A stretch of 64,000 nt of DNA from Rhizobium sp. JAB6 (GTDB taxonomy: Bacteria; Pseudomonadota; Alphaproteobacteria; Rhizobiales; Rhizobiaceae): contig NZ_PYJQ01000010.1 in assembly GCF_003024605.1 (NCBI RefSeq), positions 372,001 through 436,000 of the forward strand. The letters are read 5' to 3'. How positions within the stretch are numbered: position 1 is the stretch's first letter; the number at the start of each line of letters is the position of its first letter. This document shows, in pieces, positions 40,733 through 51,800 of the stretch. A model generated the notes under the pieces. The model saw nothing but the letters and a program-made list of their open reading frames with translations. It did no database searches and had not been told where the DNA came from. Both the position numbers and the translations under genes were made by a program.

Positions 40733-42502
40733 GTGTCACTGTTCAAAGTCTATGCAAGAGCCCTGAAGTATCTTGGCGCGTATCGATACCGCGTCTGGAT
40801 GGTCGTGATCGCAAACATCGCACTGGCGATGACCACCATCTACGAACCGGTTCTGTTCGGCCGCATCTTCGACGCCATTGCCAAGAAAGAAGCCGTCACC
40901 CCGACCATGATGTTGTGGGCTGGCTTCGCCGTCTTCAGTGCTGTTGCCTTCATCGTGGTATCCCGCGAGGCCGACCGCCTTGCGCATGGCCGCCGCGCCT
41001 CACTGCTCACCGAAGCATTCGGCCGCATCATCTCGATGCCGCTCTCCTGGCATAGCCAGCGTGGCACGGCGAGCGCGCTGAATACGCTGCTTCGCGCCTG
41101 CGAAGCACTGTTCGGCCTGTGGCTCGAATTCATGCGCAACCACCTCACGACCGCCGTCGCGCTCGTCATCATGATCCCGACTGCCATGGCCATGGACCTG
41201 CGGCTGTCCGCAGTCCTAGTCCTGCTCGGCGTCTTCTACTGGATCATCGGCCGTCTGGTCATGAACCGCACGAAGGATGGTCAGACCTCGGTCGAAAGCC
41301 ACTACAATACCGTCTTCTCGCATGTGAGCGACTCGATCAGCAACGTGTCGGTGCTGCACAGCTACAACCGCATCGAAGCTGAAACCAAGGCGCTGAAATC
41401 CTTCACAGAACGCCTGCTGGAGGCCCAGTATCCGGTCCTCGACTGGTGGGCTCTTGCCGGCGCCCTGAACCGCACGGCCTCGACCGTTGCCATGATGGCG
41501 ATCCTGATGATCGGCACCGTCCTCGTCCAGGACGGCAGTCTGAGCCTCGGCGCGCTGATCACCTTCATCGCCTTCGCCAACGTGCTGATCGGCCGCCTCG
41601 AACAGCTGCGCAACTTCGCCAACCAGATTTTCGAAGCTCGCGCCAAGCTCGAAGACTTCTACACGCTGGAAGATTCGGTTCGCGATCGCGAAGAGCCGGC
41701 CGGCCTTGCCGAGATCAAGGACGTCAAGGGTGAAGTGGAGTTCCGCGATGTCTCCTTCGGCTTCGCCAACTCGTCGCAGGGCCTGCACGACATCTCCTTC
41801 AAGGTGAAGGCTGGCCAGACCGTCGCCATCGTCGGTCCGACCGGCGCCGGCAAGACGACGCTCGTCAACCTGCTGCAGCGTGTCTTCGACCCGCAGAAGG
41901 GGCAGATCCTCGTCGATGGCCACGATATCACCAAGGTGACCCGCAAGTCGCTGCGCCGCTTCATCGCCACCGTGTTCCAGGATGCCGGTCTGCTGAACCG
42001 TTCGATCAGCGACAACATCCGCCTCGGCCGCGAAGGCGCGACGCGGGAGGAAATGATCCGCGCAGCCCAGGCCGCCGCCGCCAACGACTTCATCGAAACC
42101 CGCGAAGGCGGCTACGATACCCGCGTCGGCGAACGTGGCAACAAGCTCTCGGGTGGCGAACGCCAGCGTATTGCGATTGCCCGCGCCATTCTCAAGGATG
42201 CGCCGATCCTCGTGCTGGATGAGGCGACGAGCGCGCTCGACGTCGAAACCGAAAACCGGGTCAAGACGGCGATCGACAACCTGCGCCAGAACCGCACGAC
42301 CTTCATCATCGCGCACCGCCTCTCGACGGTCCGCGAGGCCGATATGGTCCTCTTCCTGGACAACGGCCGCATCATCGAGAACGGCAGCTTCAACGAGCTC
42401 AGCCAGAGCAACGGCCGCTTCGCCGCCCTGCTGCGCGCCAGCGGTATCCTGACGGACGAGGAAGTCCGCAAGGCACACACAACGGAAAACGAAGCCGCCT
42501 GA
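40733..42502 (+). CDS. ndvA: Cyclic beta-1,2-glucan exporter (ABC transporter)
   Basis: A 589-residue ABC half-transporter that exports cyclic beta-1,2-glucan from the cytoplasm to the periplasm; called chvA in Agrobacterium. The N-terminal half has six membrane segments beginning SLFKVYARALKYLGAYRYRVW, the NdvA start. The C-terminal cassette has Walker A GPTGAGKTT (about 367), signature LSGGERQR and Walker B ILVLDEATSALDVE. The GTG at 40733 with GAGGG 8 nt upstream fits the family start better than GTG 40724. It ends in a strong terminator. It is convergent with opgC and ndvB, whose product it exports. Mutants elsewhere fail in hypoosmotic growth and nodule invasion. Confidence 0.96.
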   Translation: MSLFKVYARALKYLGAYRYRVWMVVIANIALAMTTIYEPVLFGRIFDAIAKKEAVTPTMMLWAGFAVFSAVAFIVVSREADRLAHGRRASLLTEAFGRIISMPLSWHSQRGTASALNTLLRACEALFGLWLEFMRNHLTTAVALVIMIPTAMAMDLRLSAVLVLLGVFYWIIGRLVMNRTKDGQTSVESHYNTVFSHVSDSISNVSVLHSYNRIEAETKALKSFTERLLEAQYPVLDWWALAGALNRTASTVAMMAILMIGTVLVQDGSLSLGALITFIAFANVLIGRLEQLRNFANQIFEARAKLEDFYTLEDSVRDREEPAGLAEIKDVKGEVEFRDVSFGFANSSQGLHDISFKVKAGQTVAIVGPTGAGKTTLVNLLQRVFDPQKGQILVDGHDITKVTRKSLRRFIATVFQDAGLLNRSISDNIRLGREGATREEMIRAAQAAAANDFIETREGGYDTRVGERGNKLSGGERQRIAIARAILKDAPILVLDEATSALDVETENRVKTAIDNLRQNRTTFIIAHRLSTVREADMVLFLDNGRIIENGSFNELSQSNGRFAALLRASGILTDEEVRKAHTTENEAA

Positions 42503-42526
42503 TCTTCGCAAGGCGCCCAAGATCAA

Positions 42527-42557
42527 AGCCGGGAGAGCGACGCTCTCCCGGCTTTTT
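42527..42557 (+). terminator. Rho-independent terminator after ndvA
   Basis: Perfect 12-bp stem AGCCGGGAGAGC-GAC-GCTCTCCCGGCT (42527-42553) followed by a T-run (42554-42557), 24 nt after the ndvA stop. Confidence 0.93.
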
Positions 42558-42617
42558 GCTGCCCTGGCTGTGGGTGGGCGATATTTCCGAACGAAGCGAC
42601 GACGGGAGTTCTGCTGG

Positions 42618-42647
42618 GTTATAATGTTTTCGTCAAGACATTATAAT
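42618..42647. promoter_or_regulatory. Inverted repeat GTTATAAT-N14-ATTATAAT, copy 1
   Basis: Eight-base arms separated by 14 bp, pairing at 7 of 8 positions. Both arms contain the -10 hexamer TATAAT or its complement. A second, perfect-armed copy with a 13-bp spacer follows at 42677-42705. Centre-to-centre distance is about 58 bp. The AT-rich sequence stands out from the surrounding GC-rich DNA. Confidence 0.65.
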
Positions 42648-42676
42648 TGATGCGGCCGTTGACACTCGTAAAATAG

Positions 42677-42705
42677 GTTATAATTTCTTGCAAAAACATT
42701 ATAAC
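42677..42705. promoter_or_regulatory. Inverted repeat GTTATAAT-N13-ATTATAAC, copy 2
   Basis: Perfect 8-bp inverted arms. TTGACA at 42659-42664 lies upstream but only 14 bp from the TATAAT at 42679-42684, so it is a poor promoter pair as such. The arms probably bind a repressor. The nucleotidyltransferase gene begins 89 bp downstream. Confidence 0.65.
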
Positions 42706-42793
42706 GCCAGCGGATATGATCGCAAATCACGTTCAGAAAACTAACGCCGAGTGAGCGTTCCAGCAGATCGCAACGTTTTTAAGGAATATGTCG

Positions 42794-43873
42794 ATGAGAG
42801 AAATCGATATCGTATACCGAACAATGTTTGCGGAACTCGCACAACGCGCGCTCGATGCTCAGTTCCATGCAGACTTCCCTCTGGAGGGACGTTTCGTCAC
42901 GGTTCCTGTCAAAGGTCGAAGCTACTGGTATTTCGATCTTCCGACCGCAAACGGCGACAAGCGTCGCTATGTTGGCCCACACAGCGACGAAGAGATTACG
43001 GCACGGGTGAACGCCCATAAGCAGATCAAAGATAACATTAAGGAGCGCCGGCGAATGGTCAGTTCCTTGCGTCGTGCTGGTCTACCGGGTCCAGACCCCT
43101 TCGCTGGAGACATCACCAAGGCCCTTACGGAAGCCGGATTGTTTCGACTGCGGGCGGTCCTGATCGGGTCTGTTGCATTTGGTACCTATGCGGGCCTTCT
43201 CGGCGTTCGGTTACCCTCGCCGGCAATGCGGACAGGTGATGCCGATTTCGACCAGGATTTTGCAGTCTCGGCCGAAGTTGGAAAAAATCTGCCCCCGGTA
43301 CTAGAAGTCCTCCAGTCGGTCGATCCCGGCTTCCGAGTGGTACCGCACCAATCGGATCAGGCAAAGGTCGTCGCGTTCATGAACGGCAAGGGCTATAGGG
43401 TAGAGTTCTTCACGAGCAACGGCGGATCGGACGAATATACGGGCAAACCACCGCCTATGCCCGCGCTCGGAGGCGCGGCGGCGGAAAGCCTACGGTTTTT
43501 GGATTATCTGATCTACGAACCTGTCCGCACCGTGCTTCTTCATCGTGAGGGCGTAAGCGTGCTCGTGCCGGCTCCCGAGCGGTATGCCGTCCACAAACTC
43601 ATTGTCGCCTCCAGGCGGCTCACAGATGCACTCGGACGTGCCAAGGCGGACAAGGATCGATCTCAGGCCTCCTTGCTCTTCGAGGCCCTCGTCGAGACCC
43701 GCCAAGGCGACGTCTTGGCCGATGCCTACCAAGAGGCATGCGCGAGAGGGCCATCATGGCAAGAAGCGATCGCCCTCAGCCTTACAAGGCTGCCTGACAA
43801 TGGAAGAAGGGCCCTTGGGAAGGCTCTTGGGGTACAGATTGAAGATCTGGTCGCTACATCCCGGTTTGATTAA
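42794..43873 (+). CDS. GSU2403-family nucleotidyltransferase-fold protein
   Basis: A 359-residue protein. After about 110 residues of variable, charged sequence there is a nucleotidyltransferase motif: LIGSVAFGTYAGLLG, then RTGDADFDQDF, i.e. GS followed by the acidic D-x-D pair. This matches the NTP_transf_8/GSU2403 group, related in fold to AbiEii-type toxins. ATG 42794 has AGGA 8 nt upstream; ATG 42788 is too close to that site. Codon use is less biased to G/C at third positions than in neighbours, and two TATA-rich inverted repeats precede it. It interrupts the glucan locus and was probably acquired. No AbiEi-like antitoxin gene is adjacent. The activity is unknown. Confidence 0.85.
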   Translation: MREIDIVYRTMFAELAQRALDAQFHADFPLEGRFVTVPVKGRSYWYFDLPTANGDKRRYVGPHSDEEITARVNAHKQIKDNIKERRRMVSSLRRAGLPGPDPFAGDITKALTEAGLFRLRAVLIGSVAFGTYAGLLGVRLPSPAMRTGDADFDQDFAVSAEVGKNLPPVLEVLQSVDPGFRVVPHQSDQAKVVAFMNGKGYRVEFFTSNGGSDEYTGKPPPMPALGGAAAESLRFLDYLIYEPVRTVLLHREGVSVLVPAPERYAVHKLIVASRRLTDALGRAKADKDRSQASLLFEALVETRQGDVLADAYQEACARGPSWQEAIALSLTRLPDNGRRALGKALGVQIEDLVATSRFD

Positions 43874-43984
43874 GGCCCCTTGTGAGAGCTAGCTCTGCAT
43901 AACATTGAGGTGTCACCAGCTTTAGGCCCCCAGTCCCAGGAACAAAGATCTCATTGATGCTGTTTCATCACTCAGAGGTCTATC

Positions 43985-44269
43985 ATGTTGACGTGTGGAA
44001 TATGGCACGGGCCGGTAAGATTTCGCCTACATCCGTTCGGCGAGTTTCAGACGGTCAAGAGCAGTGCGGAAGCCCTGGACTATTTGCTGGCGTCCTGGCC
44101 GGCCGAAGAAGCTGACGCTTATGAGGATGCATTGATAATTTGCCGATCGGCAATCGGGGGCAAATCCGATCCCGAGCTTGCTAAGGATGCTTTCATAGTG
44201 GCCGTCTATGAAGCTGGCATCTTCATGAAATCCGACCATGTCAACGAAGATTTCATCGCTCACGCATGA
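43985..44269 (+). CDS. DUF982 domain protein
   Basis: A 94-residue protein with the DUF982 pattern: V-x-S-x-x-A-x-x-x-L near residue 25, WP at about 38, a central YEDALIICRSAIGG segment, and a C-terminal AKDAFIVAVYEAG. The family is nearly restricted to Rhizobiales and often occurs in many copies per genome. AGAGGT lies before the ATG. It follows the nucleotidyltransferase gene by 111 bp and has similar base composition, so both may have come together. Function unknown. Confidence 0.85.
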   Translation: MLTCGIWHGPVRFRLHPFGEFQTVKSSAEALDYLLASWPAEEADAYEDALIICRSAIGGKSDPELAKDAFIVAVYEAGIFMKSDHVNEDFIAHA

Positions 44270-44497
44270 CTGATGGCTGCCGGCCCCATCGGTCTATGGC
44301 ATGGCGATAGCCTTAAGCAGGACATCGGCATAGGTTCGGCTCTCGTTCAACCGCTTTGATAATTGGCATCGGATCGGAACTTGCACTCGGCGGTCCTTGG
44401 CCAGCGCCGATCCCCGTGAGCTTGGTCGCCGCACTTCGGCAACGACATGAAGATCGAGGCGCCGAACCGATGCCCGGCACGCGGCCGGCAGAAGCCT

Positions 44498-45712
44498 TTA
44501 CTGACTCTTTCCGGAATGAGCAGGCATTGCGATCGGCCTCACAGGCGCCTTTGCCGCGCGTTGGCCCGCAAGCTGAAGCCGCTTGTGCTCAAGATGATAG
44601 GCATAGAGGAACTGGGCGGCGATGCCAAAGACGACATAGATGGCGCCGACGACGGGGCTCTTGTTGGTCACATAGAGAAGGACCTGGCCGGCCATGGCGA
44701 GGATGGTGCCCGCAACGAAGATGTTCAGTGAATGCCGCCCTAGGATCGTCAGCGGATGGCTTGTCGAGCGGCGCAGCAGCGCCGAAATGGCGGGGATGCT
44801 GACGATCAGATAGGCGAGCGCCAGAACATGCAGCAGCCGCGGCAGCGACAGGAAGGTCTTGTCGAAACCGGTGACGACGGTCGGCAGGCCGAGCATGGCG
44901 AGGTAGTCGCCGAGGATCCATAGCTTGTCGGTCACCCAGATGAAGGACACGAGCACATAGGCGCAGGCAAGTCCGATCAGAACTGGATGGACGGGGATTT
45001 GCCCGCCGCGTTTGACATGCATGCAGGCGACGAAGCCGATGACGAAAAGCAGCTGCCAGGATAGCGGATTGAGGAACCAGAAGCCGTCAAGCAGCGTCGT
45101 GTGCGGCGCGATATAATAGACACCCGACACCAGCCAGACGCCGGCCGAAATTGCGAGTAGAAGCGGGGGGCTCCTCGCCTCCAGCAGCATGATCACCGGC
45201 AGCATGAGAAAGAGGGCGCCGTACATCGGCAGGATATTATTGTAGCCGATCTGGTGTCCGAGCGTCAGCAGCGCGGGAATGCCGCGCGCCGGGTCCATCA
45301 GCAGGGCGAGGATGTTTACTTCGCAGAGCAGGCCCTTCTGGTGGAAAATCCATGCGCCGGAGATGAAGAGGACCAGCGTCACGAAGGTCGTGATCATATG
45401 CGCCGTATAGAGCGTGAAGGCCCGCTTGATCGCCTTCCATGCCATTTTAATCCGGTGACCGGAAAGAAATCTCGTTCCATAGGCGAGACCGACCGAAATG
45501 CCGGAGATTAGCACAAAAGCTTCGGCACCATCGGAGAAGCCGAAATTCTTCGAGGTCAAATCCTCGAAAATCTGCCCCGGCACATGGTTGACGAAGATCA
45601 TGATCAGAGCCAGGGCTCTGAGAACATCAAGTCGCGTATCCCTCTGCGGGGCCGGCTTCGGCAAACTCATCCGTTGCGCCGCCACCGGGCTCATATCCGC
45701 CCTCGAATTCAT
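44498..45712 (-). CDS. opgC: OpgC-type glucan-modifying membrane protein (probable succinyltransferase)
   Basis: A 404-residue inner-membrane protein with about ten hydrophobic segments. The N-terminal RDTRLDVLRALALIMIFVNHVPGQIFE and FGFSDGAEAFVLISGISVGLAYG are the OpgC signature (acyltransferase-3-like, with conserved Arg and His in the first segment). OpgC proteins add succinyl groups to periplasmic glucans; in Brucella the equivalent is Cgm. The ATG at 45712 has GGGAG 7 nt upstream, better than the TTG at 45733. It directly follows ndvB on the same strand (90 bp), so cyclic glucan made by NdvB is the likely substrate. Confidence 0.93.
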   Translation of the reverse strand: MNSRADMSPVAAQRMSLPKPAPQRDTRLDVLRALALIMIFVNHVPGQIFEDLTSKNFGFSDGAEAFVLISGISVGLAYGTRFLSGHRIKMAWKAIKRAFTLYTAHMITTFVTLVLFISGAWIFHQKGLLCEVNILALLMDPARGIPALLTLGHQIGYNNILPMYGALFLMLPVIMLLEARSPPLLLAISAGVWLVSGVYYIAPHTTLLDGFWFLNPLSWQLLFVIGFVACMHVKRGGQIPVHPVLIGLACAYVLVSFIWVTDKLWILGDYLAMLGLPTVVTGFDKTFLSLPRLLHVLALAYLIVSIPAISALLRRSTSHPLTILGRHSLNIFVAGTILAMAGQVLLYVTNKSPVVGAIYVVFGIAAQFLYAYHLEHKRLQLAGQRAAKAPVRPIAMPAHSGKSQ

Positions 45713-45802
45713 AAAACTCTCCCGTTCCGACAATCAAATGCAATCGGGGCCAAAGAGTTCCCCCTTTGGCCCCGGTCGTCGAAGCGAAACAGTGCGGAAA
45801 CG

Positions 45803-48800
45803 CTACTGTTCGACCGGATAGCCCTCTTCGGGATGGGCGACCACCCTGTCATTGATCGTGACCGAGTATCCCGTCGCATCGGGCGCTTTTGAGACGGAAA
45901 TACGGTAATTTCCGCTCGGCAGCTCGATATCTGCCGCAAAGCCATCCCAGTTCGAGGGCAATGCCGGCTTGACGAAAAGTCGCCCGTTTTTCACCCGGAT
46001 ACCGAGAATACCTTCGACAGCGACGCGATAGAGCCAGCCGGCAGAGCCCGTATACCAGGTCCAGCCGCCACGGCCAGTCAGTTGTCCTTCGCCGTAAATA
46101 TCAGCCGCAACCACATAGGGCTCTACACGATAGATGTCGGCCTGATCACGATCGCGTGCATGGTTGATCGGGTTCAGCATGTCGAAGCAATGCCAGGCAT
46201 CGTCGCCGCGATCCATTTCCGCGAGCGCCATGACCACCCAGGTAGCGGCATGGGTATACTGACCGCCATTTTCGCGCACACCAGGCGGATAGGACTTGAT
46301 ATAGCCCGGATCGCGCGCCGACTTGGAGAAGGGCGGCGTAAACAGCCGGATGATGTGGTTTTCGTCATCGACGAGCTTGTCGAGAACGGCATCCATCGCC
46401 TTCTCACCGCGCGCCCTATCGCCTTCGCCAGAGAGAATGTTCCAGGACTGCGCGATCGAATCGATCTGGCACTCGAAATTCTCGCTGGAACCGAGCGGGC
46501 TGCCGTCGTCGAAATAGCCGCGGCGATAATGGCCGCCGTCCCAGCCTGCCGATTCGAGCGCCTTGCGCAATTCCGGCAGATGGTCGGACCAGCGCTTGAC
46601 GCGCTCCTTGTCGCCGCGTGCTTCGGCATAGGGCAGGAAGGCAGTCAGCATGCCGGCCAGGAACCAGCCGAGCCAGACGCTTTCGCCGCGGCCCTGGATG
46701 CCGACGCGGTTCATCCCGTCGTTCCAGTCGCCGCCGAGAATCAGCGGCAGGCCGTTGCCTCCCTTGCGCTTGATCGCGAGATCGAGCGCCAAGGCCGCAT
46801 GTTCGTAGACGCTGACTTTGTCCTGCGACACGGTCGGCTGATAGAAGACGTCATGCGTGCCGGGCATCAGCGCGGCACCCTCGACGAAGGCAAGTTCCTC
46901 GTCGAGGAGCGACTTGTCGCCCGTCACGGTGCAGTACTGATCGATAGCATAGGCAAGCCAGACGACATCGTCGGAAATATGCGTGCGCACGCCGGCGCCG
47001 CTGCCGGGCAGCCACCAATGCTGCACGTCGCCCTCGCGGAACTGACGCTGGGCAGCATTGAGGATCTGGTTGCGGGCAAGCTCCGGCTTGTGCACCAGGA
47101 ATGCCAGCGTATCCTGCAGCTGGTCGCGGAAGCCGAAGGCACCCGACGACTGGTAGAAGGCGGTGCGCGCCATGATGCGGCAGCCAAGGCTCTGATAGGG
47201 CAGCCAGGCGTTGATCATGTTGTTCATCGCCTTGTCCGGCGTCGAGATCTTCACATGGCCGGTAAAGCCGTTCCAGAACTCGCGGCCTGCCGCAAGCACG
47301 GCCTCGAAATCGGCCTGGCGGACTTCCGAAACCAGCGCGCGGGCTTCTTCGACGGTTGCCGTATCACCCATGTAGAAGCAGATTTCCTTCTGCTCGCCGG
47401 CAGCGATCGTCACATCGAAGGCCAGAGCGCCGCAGGGATCGCCATCGAGATCGGTCGAGTTGGAGAGCGCCGCAGCCGTCACGACGGCTTCCGGCATTTG
47501 GATCGTGCCATGGCGGCCGATGAACTCGCGGCGGCTTGCCGAGAAGCTCGAATGCGTCTCGCTTGCTGCCATGAAAGCAGTCCGCTTGAAGTAGTCGATG
47601 CTGTAGGGGTTGTTGGCAAACAGAGCACCCGTCTCCTCATCCAGGGTCGACAGGATGAAGGGCCTGGTTTTGTTCTGATTGGTGCCAAGCACCCATTCCG
47701 CATAATTATAAATCCGCAGCCGCCGGCTGCCGGCACCGTTGTTGCGGAGGCGCAGGCGGAAGAGCTTGACCGGGCGCTCGCGATCGACCGTCTGCGTCAG
47801 TTCCAGCGCCACGCCATCCTCTTCACTCGAGAAGATCGAGTAGCCGAGGCCATGACGGGCCTCGAAACGGACCTTCGCATTGCGCGACAGGCCGGCATAA
47901 GGGGTCATGACCTTGCTGCTGTCGAGATCGGCGACATAAAGCGCCTCGCCCGGACGGTTGATGACCATGTCGTTGGTCCATGGCGTCAGCTGATAGTCGC
48001 GCGAATTGTGGCTCCAGGTGAAGCCACCGCCTTCGGCGGGCACATGGAAGCCGAAGCGCTCGTTCGAGATGACGTTGATCCACGGATGCGGCGTCGACTG
48101 CCCACCCGGCAGGCGCACGACATATTCGCGGCCGTCCTTGGAGAAGCCGCCGTAGCCGTTCCAGAAATCAAGATCGTCCTGCGCCTCGATGGGTTCGGCC
48201 GCAAAGACGGAGTCCTGCAGCGCGACCGGCACGGAGAGACGATTGACCGGCGTGGTTTCATCGGACTGCTTGGAGGCAAAGAGCGTCGCGGCGCGCGCGA
48301 TCTGATCGACCAGCTTGCCGTTGCGGGCATGGAAGATCACCCGCGATGCTGCAAGAATCTCCTGATAGGTCTCGTTTTCGATCTGGTCCTTGCGCACCGA
48401 GAAGATGTTCTGGCGCAGGCCGTCGCCCTGATTGTGGCGGACGTGCTCGACGAACTTGTCGAGTTCGCGCTGCATATCCTGCGCGTGCTCGACAGCGCGC
48501 TCGTTGACGATGACCAGATCGGCGTTGATGCCGCGCGATCGCAGATATTCGGCCGCCATCAGCGCTTCCCTGGCGATTTCGAGGTCGATATCGTCGTTGA
48601 TGCGCAGGGTGAAGATCGGGAAATCGCCCGAGATCGTCACCGGCCACAGTGCCGACTGGGAATGCAGGCCGGCCTGCACGGTGGCGCCGTCGGCGCGCAG
48701 GTGCATATCCGGGTAGACCAGATAGCGGGCGAGCTTCTGGAAGGCGGCCGCTTGCTGCGAGGTGACGCCGACATGGCGCATCTGCATCTGCGTGCGCGTC

Positions 48801-51800
48801 CACGCCTGTGTCAGCTCAATACCGAAAGTGTCAGGATTGCGATAGCGCTCGACGGCCTTATCGACTTCCTCGCGGTTCGGGGCGGCAATCGTCCAGAAGA
48901 TGACGCTGACCTTCTTGCCGGCAGGAACGCGCACGACCCGGCGCAGCGACAGGCAGGCATCCATGGTGAAGCCGTCCGTGCCGGAGAGCGTCGCACCGGG
49001 GTCGAAGGCTGCGGCTTCCGCAAGCGTGCGGCCGCGGCCGAGGAACTTGCGGCGATCGGTTTCGAATTCCGTCCGGCGCTCCGACCCGGCATTGTCGACG
49101 ACCAGATGGGCGATCGACATGTCCGGCTCGTTATAGTCGCGCTTGTTGCGCTCGGCGCGGATCACGTCACCGCTGTTGCCGATCTCGGTGCGCACGAACA
49201 TGCGCGCGAAGACCGGGTGACCGGAATCGACGTCGTCGCTCGCAAGCGCCGGCTCGAGATAGGAGGTCACTTCGATGAAGCGGTCCTCCGCGCCCATGTT
49301 GAGCAGCGTCACACGGCGGCCTTCGGCATCATGCTCGGTCGCGACGATGCACTCCACATCGCTGGTGAGATCGCCGACCGTCTTGCTGTATTCGACCTTC
49401 TCATCGCTGAAGGCGACCTTGGCTTTCTCTCCTTCGATGCTGCGCGGCTCCGCGGTTGCCGACCACCATTGGCCGGAAGCGGTATCGCGCAGGAAGATGA
49501 AGGTGCCCCAACGGTCTTCCGTCGGATCGGCGCGCCAGCGCGAGACCGTCAGGCCGTTCCAGCGTGAGTAGCCGGCGCCGGTCGCGGTCAGCATGACAGA
49601 ATAATGGCCGTTGGACAGGAAGGCGAGCTCGCGATCCTGCGATGCCGGATCGGCGATCTTGCGAATCTCCGGGCGCAGCATGTCTTCCTGGATATTGGCC
49701 GGCTGGTCGCTTTCGTGCTTGGCGGCCATGACCGGAATATCGCGCGGCGCCTTTTCCTGCAGCAGCAGTTCGGCGGCTTCGATCACCGGATCGGCATGGA
49801 AGAGTTCGCGCAGGCGGCCGTTGAAGGCGACGTTGGCGATTGCGGCGATCGACATGCCGTGATGGTGGGCATAGTAGTTGTAGACCACCGCGCACTTCTT
49901 GCCTTCGGGAACGCGGGTCGGTGTGAAATCGACGGCATCATGGAAGCCATAGATGCCGAGCGCGCCGACCTTGCGAAGCTTCTGCAGATTTTCCAATGCA
50001 GCAGCGGGGCGATACTGGCTGGCGAGGATCGAAGCATAGGGCGCGATGACGGCGTTCTGGCCGAGACCGCGCTTGAGGCCGAGCGATGGCACACCGAAGT
50101 TGGTGTACTGATAGTGCATGTAATGGTCGCGGGCATTGAAGGCCGCCTCCGAAATGCCCCAGGGGATATCGGAGCCAAGGCGCTTGGCGTAGTTCATCTG
50201 CTCCTGCACGACCAGATTGTTCGTCTGGTTGAGAATACCGCCCTGGCGCTCCTGCATGACGAGAGGCGGCATCAGATATTCGAACATCGAGCCGGACCAG
50301 GAGACCAGCGCACCGCGCGAACCGACGGGTACGACCTGGCGGCCGAGGCGATACCAGTGCTCGGTCGGCAGATCGCCCTTGGCGATGGCGAAAAGACTGG
50401 TGAGACGGGCTTCGGAGGCCAGAAGGTCGTAGCAGGCCGCATCGAGCTCGTTGGTTTCGACGCGGAAGCCGATGGAAAGCAGGCGCCGTTCCGGACGATA
50501 GAGGAAGGCGTATTCCATGCCGAAGGCGAGTTCACGCATCTGATCGCGCAGCTTCGCCAGCCGCTGGCGCAGCGAATCCACATTGGCGAGATCGAAGATG
50601 CTGTCAGCGATATGGCCTTCGCAAACCTTGACCAGCGATTGCGACCAGGTGAGCACTTCGCCGCTCAGTGTCGATTTCACCTCATGGTCGAGGTTTGCGG
50701 CAAGCTTCTGGATATCCTGTGCTAGGACCGAAAGGTTGATGACGCGGATCGAGGCGAACTCGTGCTCGCGCTTGACGGCGGCAAGCGCGTTCTGGAAGCC
50801 AACAATGCGCTCTTCCAGCCGGCGGCGCAGCGGCCGAACCGTCTTGCGATCATCAGGCAATTCGCCGAGGGTTTCGGCGAGAATGCCCGCGACATCGCCG
50901 ATACCATCGAGATTGCCCTGCATGTGGGCGGAGGGAGCCTCCGCCCACATGCGGCAGGCGGACGAAACGGCGATCAGATGGCCGGCAAAATTGCCGCTAT
51001 CAACAGCCGAGACATAGCGCGCGCCCATCGGCTTCAGCGTATCGGTATGATACCAGTTGAACAGGTGGCCGCGGAATTTTTCGAGCTTCGCCACGGTCGC
51101 CATGGTCTTTTCCATGCGATCGATGGTTTCCTCGAACGACGTCCAGCCGAAATGACGCGCCGAAATGACCGACAGCAGATAGACGCCGATATTGGTCGGC
51201 GACGTGCGTGATGCGACGACCGCATTCGGGGTCTGCTGCACGTTGTCGGGCGGCAGATGGTTCTGCTGTTCGACGACGAAGGTCTCAAAATAGCGCCAGG
51301 TGCGCCGCGCGATCTTGCGCAGCTCGAACGAAACGCTTTCCGGTACTTCGAGCCGGTCTTCAGTCTCCGCCGACTGGCTGACATACCAGGCGATTGCCGG
51401 CGAGAGGACCCAAAGCAGCGCAAAGGGAATACCGACGAAGAAGGCGTTGTCGCCTGAGAGCGAAGCAAAAGCCAAGGCCAGCAGCGCCAGCACTGGCGCA
51501 TGCCACATGACGCGGTAATGGCCGAGGATGGTCGTTTGCGCGGCAGCCTGGGCGCTGGCGGCGGTTCGCCATTGCAGCATCAGCTTGCGGCTGACGAAGG
51601 CGCGGTAAAGCGAACGGCCGATGGCATCGGCCATGATGCAAGCGGCATCGGCGATGAAGACGATGCGCAGAGCGACCTGCGCGTTGGCGGCACGGATATC
51701 CGACCAGACCGTATAGAGATGCGCACGTGCTACGATATCGCTGCTGCGCGGAATGATGCCGTTGATGAGCGAGAGCGTCGGCGCGACGAACAGGCAGAAG

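Noticed and set aside
44270..44497. Possible gene remnant between the DUF982 gene and opgC
   Set aside because: A plus-strand frame is open here but continues antisense into opgC and matches nothing I recognise.
46082..49567. 1161-codon open frame opposite ndvB
   Set aside because: Antisense to the well-supported ndvB gene, caused by codon bias.
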